Below are positions 44,649 through 54,349 of a stretch of 64,000 nt of DNA, in pieces; position 1 is the stretch's first letter, and each line of letters starts with the position of its first letter. The stretch covers positions 2,356,001 through 2,420,000 of the forward strand of contig NZ_QYUO01000001.1 in NCBI RefSeq assembly GCF_003591035.1, read 5' to 3'. The translations under genes and the position numbers were made by a program. The notes under the pieces were generated by a model that worked only from the letters and a program-made list of their open reading frames with translations, was not told the origin of the DNA and did not search any database. This DNA comes from Noviherbaspirillum saxi (GTDB lineage: Bacteria; Pseudomonadota; Gammaproteobacteria; Burkholderiales; Burkholderiaceae_D).

Positions 44649-45566
44649 TTAAGTAAGACTTTCAATGTTGATTGAGAGAAGTGATTCAGTCGTATATTGA
44701 ATTTCGGTTTCGTAGTCTTTGTAGAAGCCGTAATTGACCATGCACCCGTATAGCGGCGAGCCGATATAGACGACCGGCGTCGCCCGGTACCTCGCCAGCA
44801 GTTTATGGAGGCGGTCGATAAACGTGTTTTGCACGACGACCGTGAAGCTTCCGCGCTGGCTGTATGCCCGTTCGAGCACAGTGAGATTTCCGAACGCGTC
44901 CGGTGTCTTGGCGCTGTAGTCGGTCATACCAATACGTGCACCGAACTGTGTGTCACCAATTTCCTTTGCTTGACCGACCAGGCAAGCACCGCATAGTGCT
45001 GTACCACCCGGCCGGAGAATCGAAATCCGTAGAGTCACCCCTGCATATGGAGGCAATCCCGTAATAGCCAGATCCCGGATTCGGTCGCGGTCATCGAAAT
45101 GCCAGGAATAAAAGTCACTGATTCCAGCATGGTCGAGCAAACTGAACGTCTGGTCATACACCACGCCAGCTGTCGGACTTTCCATCTCAATATGCAGTTC
45201 GTCGCCGTCGGCATTCAAGATGGTGACTGCCGTGGCGCGCCCCTCGATCGCCAACTCGATCTCGATGCTGTTCGGATTGCTGGTCTGCGACTGCACCGAG
45301 CGATCGAACATCTTGTGTCGATTGGTAGCCCCAACGTCCTGCCACCAGTCCGTTGCCGTCGCAGGCAAGACTGGCAGCGGCTTGTTGGTGTTTGCCCCCT
45401 GCAACGACCGGTAGATGTGATGCGTGGTCGTACTGATCACATATGCATCTACCGCATAGGTCGTCGCAGTGCTGTACACCGGATAATCATTCTCGGCAAC
45501 GTTACTGCTTACCAGAATGTCGTCCGTGATCGCGATTGCCGGGATGATCGTAAAACCGTCACTCAT
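44649..45566 (-). CDS. Phage tail structural protein (305 aa)
   Basis: Beta-rich: MSDGFTIIPAIAITDDILVSS, then HHIYRSLQGANTNKPLPVLPATATDWWQDVG and the FGARIGMTDYSAKTPDAFGNLTVLERAYSQRG block. I recognise the protein class from other siphovirus tails but cannot name its role; a distal-tail or tip function is likely because it lies between the tape measure and the fibre. It overlaps the tape measure start of the next gene by 4 bp. Confidence 0.65.
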   Translation of the reverse strand: MSDGFTIIPAIAITDDILVSSNVAENDYPVYSTATTYAVDAYVISTTTHHIYRSLQGANTNKPLPVLPATATDWWQDVGATNRHKMFDRSVQSQTSNPNSIEIELAIEGRATAVTILNADGDELHIEMESPTAGVVYDQTFSLLDHAGISDFYSWHFDDRDRIRDLAITGLPPYAGVTLRISILRPGGTALCGACLVGQAKEIGDTQFGARIGMTDYSAKTPDAFGNLTVLERAYSQRGSFTVVVQNTFIDRLHKLLARYRATPVVYIGSPLYGCMVNYGFYKDYETEIQYTTESLLSINIESLT

Positions 45567-48500
45567 ACTGTTAGATCCCTTTCTGCTGGCAAGCCGTCAC
45601 CCTCCCAGCGCTCAAGTACCCGTGCACCGCGGCTTGTGTTCTGGGCGATTGCAATGTCGCCGGCCTTCGACTGTTCGCGGAAGGCGCGCAGTTCTGCTTG
45701 TACTGCTTGCAGACCGCTGGCCAGCACTGCACTGTTCTCATTGGGGCTGCTCAGACGCCGCATCAACTCGCGATTGTCGGCCGCTGGGATGACACGTTCG
45801 TCCTTATGAATCTTGGTGAACATGTCCTCCGGCACGCGGTTTGTTCCTACCGCCAAGCCCTTTCGTGCATTGACGATGTTCACCGAGTCCTGGAAAGAGG
45901 CCAGTACCGAGTCGTACGACTTACCCATGGCAAGCTGTCCGGTCCAGTAAGCCAGTCCTTCCGCATCGACCTGTGAGCCGATCTTTCCTGCGTATCCTGC
46001 ATACAGGCCAAGAACGCGATCCACATAATCACCAGAAGCGCCCGTAGTCGGGGGCACTGGATTCGACGTAACACCACCGGCGCCACCCGCCGCGCGGCTT
46101 CCCTGGTTGAAAACCGCAATCGCATCACGCACTGATAGAACCGATGTGTTGACGCCATTGATCGCGTCAATCTCTCGTTGCGCCGCAGCCAGGATGTTGT
46201 CGAGCCGGGTCATCTCGTCCCGGTATCCCTGCTCTGCAATCTTCTTTTGCGCCTCGATTGCTTCGAGCATTTTCTTCTCGACCGAAACTTGCGAGTCGGC
46301 CAGGTCCGCCAATTCAGCAATGGCATTTCTGTCCTGCAGGAAGTCGCGCTCGAAGTCGACAAACGATGCATACAGCTGCTCGGCCGGCTGTCCAATGACC
46401 GACAGTGCATTTTGCAGATCACCGGCTTCAGGGAACACTCCGCCCGCCTTGGCCAAGGCTAATGCGGTTTGAATCTGTGCCCTTGCCGACGCCCGGTCCA
46501 TGCCGGACTGCGAATCCAGCCGCATACCATTGACTGAAGAACGCAGTGCGCTCGACAGGCTGGATAGCTTGCTGATCGAGCTAGTCACACCTTCGATCTG
46601 CTTGGCCAGCCGGTCCATCACGCCCTGGTGGGCCGTTGTGATCGCCTTGCGTTCGGCTTCGACCGCACGCTGCAGCACCGAGAAAAGCGTGCTTACCGTG
46701 TTCTTTGCATTGGCCAGTGCCGTCGCCTCATCTTCCAGTGCATGAATACGCTCCAGCATCGGACGAAGAGACGCATCGATCCCGTCAAGCTCAATCTTGC
46801 GACGCGCGGCCAGTGCACCGGCCGCATTGCCGGTCAGCTCCATGATGCGGATTTCCATATCACGGCTCTGATTGGCCAATTCCTCAGGATCTTTCGCCTT
46901 TTCGGCAGATTCGTTAATAACGTCGAACAATCCATTGCTTAACGTTAGTGCCTGGGCGAGCAACGTACGGCCAGCGTCAGTTGTATCCTTCTTCAAGGTG
47001 TCGATCATCGTGCGATAACCGACGGTTGTCGCGGGCATTTCCAGGCCGAGGGCCTCAAACTTTTCTCCCATATAAGCCGTTTTCGCGGCCAGCTTTTCGC
47101 CATCAGTAAAGAAGTTTTCGAAATAACCGTCGAGCCCTTCTTGCAACGAATCCAAGCCACCAGCCCCGCGAATCATCGACCGTCCAAGGGCGTTTTTATC
47201 AATACCAACCATTGACAAAGAATCTTGCGCAGCTCTGAGATTGGCGTATGTCTCGGCTAGGTCGCTCGCGGAACCGTCGAGGTATTGCATGATTTCGCCC
47301 ACGCCGGTCAATGCGCCGCTTGTGCGTTCGGCGTTCATTACGGTTTGACGCACGATTTCGGCCCCAACATCCCCCTGCTTTTTGACAACGTCGGTATAGC
47401 TGACCGCCTGCAAGCCGAAGCGCTCCAGCTCGAACTGGGCAACCTCGACGCCATTGGCAACACGCACCAGCGTCTCGAACATCCCTTCTCCGACCTTGTT
47501 GAAAGCCTTGAGGGACGGCATTGCTTCCTTGGCCATGGTGTCACCCACGGCGCCAAGCACTTCGGACAGAATCTCGCTGATTTCGGTACCGCTCTTGCCC
47601 ATCAGGCTGATCTTGTCGAGCTTCAGATCATCCATGTCCAGATCCTTGATGATCTGCGACATGGCGGCACCATTGGCGCCCAGCGATGTCCCGGCCAGGA
47701 CAATGGCGTCCGTGGTGGCATTCAGGTTCTTGATGAACTCTTCGCCGAACTCGGGATCCAGCGAACTGAATACGTCTTTGACTTCGACGTCATCATCGAA
47801 CCATCCGTCCTCAGTACGCTTGACCGTGCCGTAACCGCGTGCCCACAGCATGCCGCTGGACAGGATGTCGCCGATCTTCTGGGCATACCACTGGTCATTG
47901 CCCTGCCCATCCTTGCCGACAAGCGCACGGTCGAAGACGATACCGCTGTCTTCAAGCGAGATTTCGACGTCCTTGAAGAAACCCTCTTCCTTACCGACGC
48001 CATACGAAATCTGATCAGCGTATGTGCCACGGATGCCCGCTGTCCGAGAAATGGATGCGGACATGCCGGCGATACCGACTTCGATATTGCGCAATGCCGC
48101 CAACATCTTGCTGGAATACTCAAGGGCAATGTTGGAGTTACCAGCAAGCAGCTCGGTTGCTTTGGCCAGCGACTCCGACTTCGCGTTTTCGTCGCCCAAC
48201 ACCGTGCCGGCACCCTGCTGCTTCTGGCGATCGGCGGCAGACATATACCCACCACCTCCTCCACTGCCGCCGCCACTGATTGCCACGCCCAGACCGGCCA
48301 CGACAGCCGCCATCGCAGCCATCCGACCGAAGGCGGTATAGGGGTCTCCGTTCGCCTGGTTCAGCACCGCATTGATCGCTTTGGGAACTGTTTCGGCGAT
48401 CGTCATTGCCAATTCGGCAGCGTGGAACGCCTGAGAGACCGCCATCAGTCCGCGATAGGCTGAGCTCTGCTCGTTGAAAAATGAGGCCGCCGCACCCGCC

Positions 48501-50557
48501 ATGTCGCCATAGCCGCGCATCTGGTTCTTTACATTTTCTTGGTCTATCTTGCCGATGGCTTCGAGGTACTGCTCTTCGGTCTTTTTCCCTCTAGCACGAG
48601 CTATCTCCGCATCTTTCCGAGCTTCATCGATTGCGGCCTGCCGCTTTCCAAAACGCTCAAGCGACGTAGTCAACTTGATCAGAGAATTGCCGGCGCCGTT
48701 GAAGGCGTCGCTCAGCGCGTCGCCGAAGTCAATTGCCTTGGTCGGATCAAGAAATTTGTCGAGATCTTCCGTAGCCTTTTTGCCTTCGTCATCACGGGTT
48801 TGCTTGGTGCCGCCTTCGCGCTGCCCGGACGCCAGGTCGCGCTTGAGCTTTGCCGCTTTTTCCAGATCGTCTGCATGCCGCAGATATGCACCGTGCAAGT
48901 CCCCGGCATAGGCCGCCGCATTGCGCATGTTCGCTGCAAGTTCCTCATCGGCAGCCGCAGCGAGTTCCAGCTTCTTGGCCGCCAGTTCGGCAACCTGCTC
49001 CTTCGACAAACCGATTTCCGCAATCTGTTCGCGCTGCTTGGTGACTTGTTCGGTCAGAGAGTCGATTTCCTTCTTGCCCGCGTTGCCGAGCTCGTCCGAC
49101 ATTTTCACGGCGTTGCGCTTGTTGTCGACCAAGGCGTCGAGCTGCTGTGCGCGCTCCAAATCAGCCTTGGCCATTGCATACTGCTGCGGCAACAGTTTGA
49201 TCAGACCCTTTTCGTAGTCGGTCGTGAGCTTGGACAACTCCTTTTCCGATGCCGACAGTGGCCTGCCAACATCCAATTCGGACTGAGCCAACGCGATGCG
49301 CTCTTGGATTGATTTGTTCAAGCTGTCGTAGTCATTGGCCGTCTTCTTCGCGGATTCCCCTTGTGCACCCAGCAGCTTTGCGATGGCTGCGGTGCGTGCT
49401 TTGCGGGCAGCGTCATCCTTCGCCGATTTCTGTTCGGACTCGCCAGCCTTCTTGTCCAGTGCATCAAGCTTTTCGTTGAGCGTGGTGGAAAACAGTTTGC
49501 GATTCAGAATTTCTTCTTTGTCTTCATGGAATGAATTAAGGACATTGCCCGCCGCCTTGAATTCGCCTTGTGCCACCAGGACCGCAGCGGCCGCCAGCGA
49601 GCCGAAACGCTTGCCGACGAGTTCGAACACGCGATAAACACCCTGCCCAGCATCGCCGACAAAGCCGATGGCCTTGGCAGCAGAAACCGCCCATTCGCGC
49701 AACGTGCCGTCTTTCTTGAGACGTTGCGCGCTCTGATTCAGGGAATCGGTACCGCTATAGGACTCCACCAATGCATCGCTGAACATGGCCAGCACCGGCA
49801 ACGAGGCTTCTGCAAGCTGGTTGAACGTGCCCTCGGTGATCTTTCCGAGAATTGTCAGGTTGTCGTTGAATTGTTCCGCACCGGGCAACACCTTGCTATC
49901 GACGACAAGACCGAACTTCTCCGCCTCTTCAGACGCTTTCTTGAGTGCTTCCTTGCCGCCATTCAGCGCCGGGATCATGTCGGTGCCGGCCTTGCCGAAA
50001 ATTTTTACAGCCAGCGCTGTCTTGGTGGCGCCGTCGTCCATACTTGCGAACACGTCGGCGATGTCGGCCATGACGTCTTCAGAGTCGCGCAAATTGCCGG
50101 CCGCATCCTTCACGTCAACGCCAATCCCCTTGAAAAGGGCTTGCTGTTCCTTGCCGCCGCCAGCAGCTTCGAGCATCGAGACGGATAGCTTCTTGAATCC
50201 GGTCGACAGTGCCTCGACGCCCACGTCGGCGAGCGCGCCGATATAGGTAAATTTCTGGACCGCGTCCGTAGTGATGCCGATCCGGGCTGCCATCTTGTTG
50301 GTAGCATCCATACCATCGATCGACGTCCTCAGTCCTTCTACGACCTTGGTGACACTGACATATGCCGAAATCGCACCGGTCGCACCAGCTAGTACGCCTC
50401 CGAAGAATTCGGAGGTCGCGGCCTTCGCCGTATCCATGTGCTTCTGGACGTTCTGAGCGAATTTCAGCGCATCCTGGTCAGACTTGGACAAACCTTTCGT
50501 GTACTCAGCGTACTCAAGTGCAAGTTTTACGACCAGTGATCCGAGAGCGCCTGCCAT
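45563..50557 (-). CDS. Tape measure protein
   Basis: About 1664 residues, long for a siphovirus (roughly 0.25 micrometre of tail by the usual rule). The N-terminus is helical with KFAQNVQKHMDTAKAATSEFFGG, then TNKMAARIGITTDAVQKFTYIG, the common tape-measure start. A Gly/Ser-rich hydrophobic patch ([15 protein letters not shown]) lies near 790, and the C-terminal part has a DUF4214-like segment (YWTGQLAMGKSYDSVLASFQ). The ATG at 50557 is chosen; the frame is open to a TTG at 50569. Confidence 0.88.
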   Translation of the reverse strand: MAGALGSLVVKLALEYAEYTKGLSKSDQDALKFAQNVQKHMDTAKAATSEFFGGVLAGATGAISAYVSVTKVVEGLRTSIDGMDATNKMAARIGITTDAVQKFTYIGALADVGVEALSTGFKKLSVSMLEAAGGGKEQQALFKGIGVDVKDAAGNLRDSEDVMADIADVFASMDDGATKTALAVKIFGKAGTDMIPALNGGKEALKKASEEAEKFGLVVDSKVLPGAEQFNDNLTILGKITEGTFNQLAEASLPVLAMFSDALVESYSGTDSLNQSAQRLKKDGTLREWAVSAAKAIGFVGDAGQGVYRVFELVGKRFGSLAAAAVLVAQGEFKAAGNVLNSFHEDKEEILNRKLFSTTLNEKLDALDKKAGESEQKSAKDDAARKARTAAIAKLLGAQGESAKKTANDYDSLNKSIQERIALAQSELDVGRPLSASEKELSKLTTDYEKGLIKLLPQQYAMAKADLERAQQLDALVDNKRNAVKMSDELGNAGKKEIDSLTEQVTKQREQIAEIGLSKEQVAELAAKKLELAAAADEELAANMRNAAAYAGDLHGAYLRHADDLEKAAKLKRDLASGQREGGTKQTRDDEGKKATEDLDKFLDPTKAIDFGDALSDAFNGAGNSLIKLTTSLERFGKRQAAIDEARKDAEIARARGKKTEEQYLEAIGKIDQENVKNQMRGYGDMAGAAASFFNEQSSAYRGLMAVSQAFHAAELAMTIAETVPKAINAVLNQANGDPYTAFGRMAAMAAVVAGLGVAISGGGSGGGGGYMSAADRQKQQGAGTVLGDENAKSESLAKATELLAGNSNIALEYSSKMLAALRNIEVGIAGMSASISRTAGIRGTYADQISYGVGKEEGFFKDVEISLEDSGIVFDRALVGKDGQGNDQWYAQKIGDILSSGMLWARGYGTVKRTEDGWFDDDVEVKDVFSSLDPEFGEEFIKNLNATTDAIVLAGTSLGANGAAMSQIIKDLDMDDLKLDKISLMGKSGTEISEILSEVLGAVGDTMAKEAMPSLKAFNKVGEGMFETLVRVANGVEVAQFELERFGLQAVSYTDVVKKQGDVGAEIVRQTVMNAERTSGALTGVGEIMQYLDGSASDLAETYANLRAAQDSLSMVGIDKNALGRSMIRGAGGLDSLQEGLDGYFENFFTDGEKLAAKTAYMGEKFEALGLEMPATTVGYRTMIDTLKKDTTDAGRTLLAQALTLSNGLFDVINESAEKAKDPEELANQSRDMEIRIMELTGNAAGALAARRKIELDGIDASLRPMLERIHALEDEATALANAKNTVSTLFSVLQRAVEAERKAITTAHQGVMDRLAKQIEGVTSSISKLSSLSSALRSSVNGMRLDSQSGMDRASARAQIQTALALAKAGGVFPEAGDLQNALSVIGQPAEQLYASFVDFERDFLQDRNAIAELADLADSQVSVEKKMLEAIEAQKKIAEQGYRDEMTRLDNILAAAQREIDAINGVNTSVLSVRDAIAVFNQGSRAAGGAGGVTSNPVPPTTGASGDYVDRVLGLYAGYAGKIGSQVDAEGLAYWTGQLAMGKSYDSVLASFQDSVNIVNARKGLAVGTNRVPEDMFTKIHKDERVIPAADNRELMRRLSSPNENSAVLASGLQAVQAELRAFREQSKAGDIAIAQNTSRGARVLERWEGDGLPAERDLTV

Positions 50558-50596
50558 GTGTATGCCCAATAAAAATGCCCGCCGAAGCGGGCTGTG

Positions 50597-50982
50597 TTAT
50601 CTCTTCTTTTCGCCGTCGTATTCAAGGACGGCAGATTCGATGAGGCGCAAGTCAGAAAACAGCGCTTTCCGGTCCCTTCGATGGATGCCATCCATCCACA
50701 TGGCCGACCCAATGCCGGCGTAATCCAGCTTTACCCGCACACTGTTTGTAAGGCCCGTCACGATCACCCATTGCGACTGCACCATCAGGTAGAACTGAAA
50801 CGACTGCCAGTTTTCCTCCCAGACGTAGCACACCGCCTCGTCTGGCTCCGGAGAAGCCTTAGCTTCCACGGACTGGATGACTTCGGCGGGTGCGCCGGCC
50901 AGCTCCAGCAACGACACGGTGGTCGCATTGAAACCAAAATTCGAAGGCGCCCGGTCACCCGCCCAAAACCGGGCCGCCTCTT
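50597..50982 (-). CDS. Tail assembly chaperone T part (DUF1799-like), made by -1 frameshift
   Basis: The frame between 50982 and 50597 has no ATG of its own: it runs open from the slippery site through LKEAARFWAGDRAPSNFGFN to VSLLELAGAPAEV. It then shows VWEENWQSFQFYLMVQSQW and the LDYAGIG tail typical of DUF1799. It is the counterpart of lambda gpT and would be made as a fusion to the protein encoded at 50983-51309. A GTG at 50917 could start it alone, but has no good ribosome site. Confidence 0.8.
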
Positions 50983-51309
50983 TTAGTTTTTTTCTTTCGC
51001 CTTGAAGATCGATGTCCAGAAGCCTTCAACCAAAGCTTCGAATGCCTGCGGAATCTTCAGCAAGGCGACACGGTTGACCGGATTGAACGGCACGTCATTG
51101 CCCGTTTCGTCGAGCAGCGACGACCAGCCCACCAGCACTCGTTCCAAAACTTCCTTCTGTGGCAGACGCTTCAGTTCTTCGATGTCGTCCATATCGACAC
51201 GAAGATATTCAGCCATGAAATCCGACTTGTCTTTACGGCCGTTTTCGTTCGGGATCTCGACGATGATCTTTTGTTTGTAGGTAGGAGTTTGTGCGAGTTT
51301 GAATGCCAT
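50983..51309 (-). CDS. Tail assembly chaperone G part
   Basis: 108 residues: MAFKLAQTPTYKQKIIVEIPNENGRKDKSDFMAEYLRVD, then PVNRVALLKIPQAFEALVEGFW. It is helical and of the size and position of lambda gpG, between tail tube and tape measure. It ends ...KAKEKN, and just before the stop comes A AAA AAC. A fraction of ribosomes should slip to make the GT fusion. Confidence 0.85.
   Translation of the reverse strand: MAFKLAQTPTYKQKIIVEIPNENGRKDKSDFMAEYLRVDMDDIEELKRLPQKEVLERVLVGWSSLLDETGNDVPFNPVNRVALLKIPQAFEALVEGFWTSIFKAKEKN
50986..50992 (-). promoter_or_regulatory. Programmed -1 frameshift site (A AAA AAC)
   Basis: The heptamer sits in the zero frame of the G gene as GAA AAA AAC TAA, i.e. A AAA AAC immediately before the stop. 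After a one-base backward slip the new frame is the T frame. I checked the codons through to 50917 and found no stop. Slippery site, phase and partner all agree with the known lambda G/GT mechanism. Confidence 0.85.
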
Positions 51310-51378
51310 TTGAATTCCAGTATCAAGAGATGGGAGGAAAAGAAAAAGGCCCGCGTTGTCGGCGGGCCCTGGTGGAAA

Positions 51379-52314
51379 TTACTTAACCGTGATGATGATG
51401 TCGTCGTTGCCGGTGTTCGGCTCCAACGAAAGATTGGTGCCCAGCATGGCGATACCTTCCGAGTCCGAGATCTGCGGATCGGTCAGCTGAACCTTTGGCG
51501 CATCAATCTGCACGATGTTGCCGGCGACGGTGCCATGCACGATTTGCAACGCATTCTTGGTATTGGCAATGACGGTCGCAAACCAGTCCTTTGCGGCCAC
51601 CGATGGCAATTCCATGCTGATGCTGCCGGTGATCTTGCGGTCGCGGATGGAAACGCCTTCGCGGCCGATCAGATTGCGATAGATGACGTCGTTGCCAAAG
51701 TCGAACGACAGCGATTCGACGGCGCCGGCATAGCCGTGCAGCGACCAGGTCGGTGTGTTCAGGTTGTTCACGGCGACCGGCTCGGTAAAGCCGCTGTAGT
51801 CTGTGCCAGCCGGGATTGGAGTATCGGTCACCGGCGAGTACAGGCCTGTCAGCTTGAACTTGAGCATCGGAATGCCCTTGGCGTTCATCGTGACCTGACC
51901 ATTCGCTTTACAGTCCAACATTTTGAAGCGCAGACCGTCGATGAAGTAATACCCGGTTACCATTTCCTGATTGGCGGTGATCGGGTTGTATTTCACATCC
52001 GTGCCGACCGTGATGGTTTCGGCAAAGCCGCAGGCGCGAATCAGCGGACCCCACTTCGGCGCGGTACCAGCGGCGCCAGCGCCGGCCAATTCCACTTCGA
52101 ATTCGGATTCGCTATGCACGTCGGTCAGCACCTTGCCGTTCTGGCCAAAGTACGGACGGACATTGTCGCGCTCGGCGAAATTGGCCACCACAGGCTGCGG
52201 CGTAACGCCTTTGCAGAGAATGGCGTTAAGCGCGGCGGTCGGATTGGAGTCCGTACCGGCAACGGGTTGAATTTTGACAAGCAGGAGAGCTTGTTTCATC
52301 AGCTTTGCAGTCAT
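51379..52314 (-). CDS. Phage tail tube (major tail) protein
   Basis: 311 residues, beta-rich: VKIQPVAGTDSNPTAALNAIL, SEFEVELAGAG, FRMKMLDCKANGQVT-type and LSLEPNTGNDDIIITVK. Position between the tail terminator region and the chaperones fixes its role as the main tail tube subunit. It overlaps the preceding small gene by 4 bp. Confidence 0.8.
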   Translation of the reverse strand: MTAKLMKQALLLVKIQPVAGTDSNPTAALNAILCKGVTPQPVVANFAERDNVRPYFGQNGKVLTDVHSESEFEVELAGAGAAGTAPKWGPLIRACGFAETITVGTDVKYNPITANQEMVTGYYFIDGLRFKMLDCKANGQVTMNAKGIPMLKFKLTGLYSPVTDTPIPAGTDYSGFTEPVAVNNLNTPTWSLHGYAGAVESLSFDFGNDVIYRNLIGREGVSIRDRKITGSISMELPSVAAKDWFATVIANTKNALQIVHGTVAGNIVQIDAPKVQLTDPQISDSEGIAMLGTNLSLEPNTGNDDIIITVK

Positions 52315-52499
52315 GTCGATTCCTTTTCAGGCTGGGTTTCAGGGACGGGAGTACGTTTGCCGGCGGCGGGGTCAAACACATACGATCCACCGCGCCCGGC
52401 GTGTTCGTCGGTGGCCAATACTTTGTGCGCGTCGCTCACGGGCTCCGTCGCTGGCTTCTTTTCACTGTTTGCTGTCTTGCTGGCGTCTGTCTTTTTCAT
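52311..52499 (-). CDS. Small phage protein (62 aa)
   Basis: From the ATG at 52499: MKKTDASKTANSEKKPATEP, then RGGSYVFDPAAGKRTPVPE. It is charged and probably disordered, with a short GSYVFDP motif. A gga-type ribosome site precedes it. A role in tail assembly is only inferred from its place before the tail tube gene. Confidence 0.55.
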   Translation of the reverse strand: MKKTDASKTANSEKKPATEPVSDAHKVLATDEHAGRGGSYVFDPAAGKRTPVPETQPEKEST

Positions 52500-52558
52500 G
52501 GCCACATTCCAAAAAAATGCCCGCATGAGCGGGCTGGATCGAGGGAGAAGGTGAGGCT

Positions 52559-52906
52559 TTACAGGGTTCGCGTCCGAATGCGGAAATTTTGGAAGTAGGC
52601 ATAGACCTCAGGGTCGCCTTCGTACTCGGAGTCACCCTCTTCCTCCGACCCCATATATCCCGGAATTACCTCCATAGCGGCAACGATCTGCGGGCGAAGC
52701 GCTTCCAGCTCCTCGACTGTCTTGGCCAGGCTGAAAACGCTGACGACATGCTGGTCGTATCTTGCTCCGGCACACCATCCTTTTTCCTCTTCGGTCGCGA
52801 CCTCAAACACCGTCGCGGGCCAAGTTGGCCGCTTCGGCAGTTCGACCGCCCAGCTGTTGGCCAGAACAGGCGTCAATGCCGCAGTGATCAGTTCCTTGAT
52901 CGTCAT
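52559..52906 (-). CDS. Phage tail terminator-like protein (115 aa)
   Basis: MTIKELITAALTPVLANSWAVELP, then RYDQHVVSVFSLAKTVEELEALRPQIVAAMEVI. Size, fold pattern and position between gp10 and the tail tube fit the lambda gpU or DUF3168 class that caps the tail. An ATGA overlap links it to gp10. Confidence 0.65.
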   Translation of the reverse strand: MTIKELITAALTPVLANSWAVELPKRPTWPATVFEVATEEEKGWCAGARYDQHVVSVFSLAKTVEELEALRPQIVAAMEVIPGYMGSEEEGDSEYEGDPEVYAYFQNFRIRTRTL

Positions 52907-53466
52907 GACTTGTTCGCTTTCTTAATGGCTGCTTCCAACCGCTGAACCATGACCGCCAGCGCTTCCTCGCGCTTGTTTTCGAGCGCTGGCGCCAAGAATG
53001 GCGTTGCCTCGGTGCCGGGATGTTTTACTTTTCGCGCGAACTTTGTCGGCTGCGGGATCTGTGTCCAGGCGAGTAACTTGCTGCCCTTTCGTGGTTCGAT
53101 GACATGTGGTTTGGCACCTACTTCAAGGATTACCCAGTACCACGGGTCGTTCACATACCGGGTCTGCACCCGACCGTTAACACCGACCACTAACTTCTTC
53201 TCAGCCTTCTTGCCGAGTGCCCGGCCATGCCGAACACCGAGGTTGTATTGCTCGATGCCTTCCGGCGTGCGCTCACGCTTCATGACAATATTGTTTAGTA
53301 GCGCGCCGGTGCGCCGTAGGCCAGCACCGGCCGCGATTCTCTTTGCCTCTTCCCGGATCACCTTTGCACCGGCTCCCACCATGCGGCGTGCAGTACGCCT
53401 GTGCAGATCCTCGTGCAGCTCCTTGAACGCGGCCGTTAGCGCGGAGGTATTTATACGGTCAGCCAT
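52903..53466 (-). CDS. HK97 gp10-family head-tail protein
   Basis: 187 residues with the helix LKELHEDLHRRTARRMVGAGAKVI followed by RRTGALLNNIVMKRER and VGAKPHVIEPRKGSKLL, all usual in the HK97 gp10 family. It helps join tail to head. It overlaps the head-closure gene. Confidence 0.8.
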   Translation of the reverse strand: MADRINTSALTAAFKELHEDLHRRTARRMVGAGAKVIREEAKRIAAGAGLRRTGALLNNIVMKRERTPEGIEQYNLGVRHGRALGKKAEKKLVVGVNGRVQTRYVNDPWYWVILEVGAKPHVIEPRKGSKLLAWTQIPQPTKFARKVKHPGTEATPFLAPALENKREEALAVMVQRLEAAIKKANKS

Positions 53467-53791
53467 CGTTCATCCCGGTGTCACAGGTCAGCACCATGAT
53501 GTCATGCTCGTCATTCACATCTTTGACATGCTTGATGTTGTAGTTTTTGCCCTTGTACTGGATCCGCATTTCTTCAGTAATGCCGAGTCGGTACCGGATA
53601 ATGAATTCGGTTCTGGCTTCCGATTTTTCGCCGCCATGATCGGTACTGCGGCGCTCATTGCCGGACAGTGGTGTCACTTTGGCCCAGACCTTCTTCCATT
53701 CGGCCCACGCAGTGGTACGGCCGCCGCTCGTGCCTCGTCCAACTGTCGGCTGCTGGATGGTTATCCGGCGATTGAACTTTCCGGCATCCAT
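53459..53791 (-). CDS. Phage head closure protein
   Basis: 110 residues: MDAGKFNRRITIQQPTVG, AEWKKVWAKVTPLSGNE and IRYRLGITEEMRIQYKGKNYNIKHVKDVNDEH. This is the family pattern of head closure protein (SPP1 gp16/HK97 gp7-like). Confidence 0.85.
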   Translation of the reverse strand: MDAGKFNRRITIQQPTVGRGTSGGRTTAWAEWKKVWAKVTPLSGNERRSTDHGGEKSEARTEFIIRYRLGITEEMRIQYKGKNYNIKHVKDVNDEHDIMVLTCDTGMNDG

Positions 53792-54346
53792 TCAAAACCT
53801 CGGAGGCGTACAAATAGGATCCAGCAGTGAATCGACGTATGAAGAAGGCATTTCCTCGACTTTCTGTCCGGTCAGAAGCAAGCCTCGCTGGCTATATGCC
53901 CAAGCACATGCCATGAGAATCCACTGCTTTACGCTCGGATACTCTTCGAGGTCAATGCCGGCTTCATACTCGATCTCGACCGTTCCGGAAGCCGGCCAAG
54001 ATGCGGATGGCGACAGGAGCGATTCTTTTCCCAGATTGATAAGCTGATAGGTGGTCGGATTGACAACCGCACCTCCGCATTTGAGCGAAGTGACCTCAGT
54101 TGCTTGCCCTTTGGACAAAGGAAATTCGTCCTCTGGGAAAGACCTGAGAATTTCCCGGTACGTGCCTTTTCGGATCGCGGCGCCAGAACGGGTTTCAGCG
54201 AGCTGGCGGGCACCCGGAATGATCAGCTTTTCGATCAGATCCTTTTCGGCTTCAGCATCATCTGCATCAATGCGACACTGAGCGGCCACGTCTGCAAGTG
54301 TGACCGGCTCATTTGCATCGGCCCAAGAAACCAGCACCGCTGTCAT
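53792..54346 (-). CDS. Head-tail connector (gp6-like)
   Basis: 184 residues. The N-terminal EPVTLADVAAQCRIDADDAEAEKDLIEKLIIPGARQLAE segment is the hallmark of HK97 gp6-like adaptors; the rest, EYPSVKQWILMACAWAYSQRG, also fits. It connects portal to head closure. Ends 1 bp before the closure gene start. Confidence 0.82.
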   Translation of the reverse strand: MTAVLVSWADANEPVTLADVAAQCRIDADDAEAEKDLIEKLIIPGARQLAETRSGAAIRKGTYREILRSFPEDEFPLSKGQATEVTSLKCGGAVVNPTTYQLINLGKESLLSPSASWPASGTVEIEYEAGIDLEEYPSVKQWILMACAWAYSQRGLLLTGQKVEEMPSSYVDSLLDPICTPPRF

Positions 54347-54349
54347 GAT

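Noticed and set aside
51271..52554. Long plus-strand frame opposite the tail tube gene
   Set aside because: It is a shadow of the tail gene on the minus strand; no start signal, and phage order demands the minus gene.
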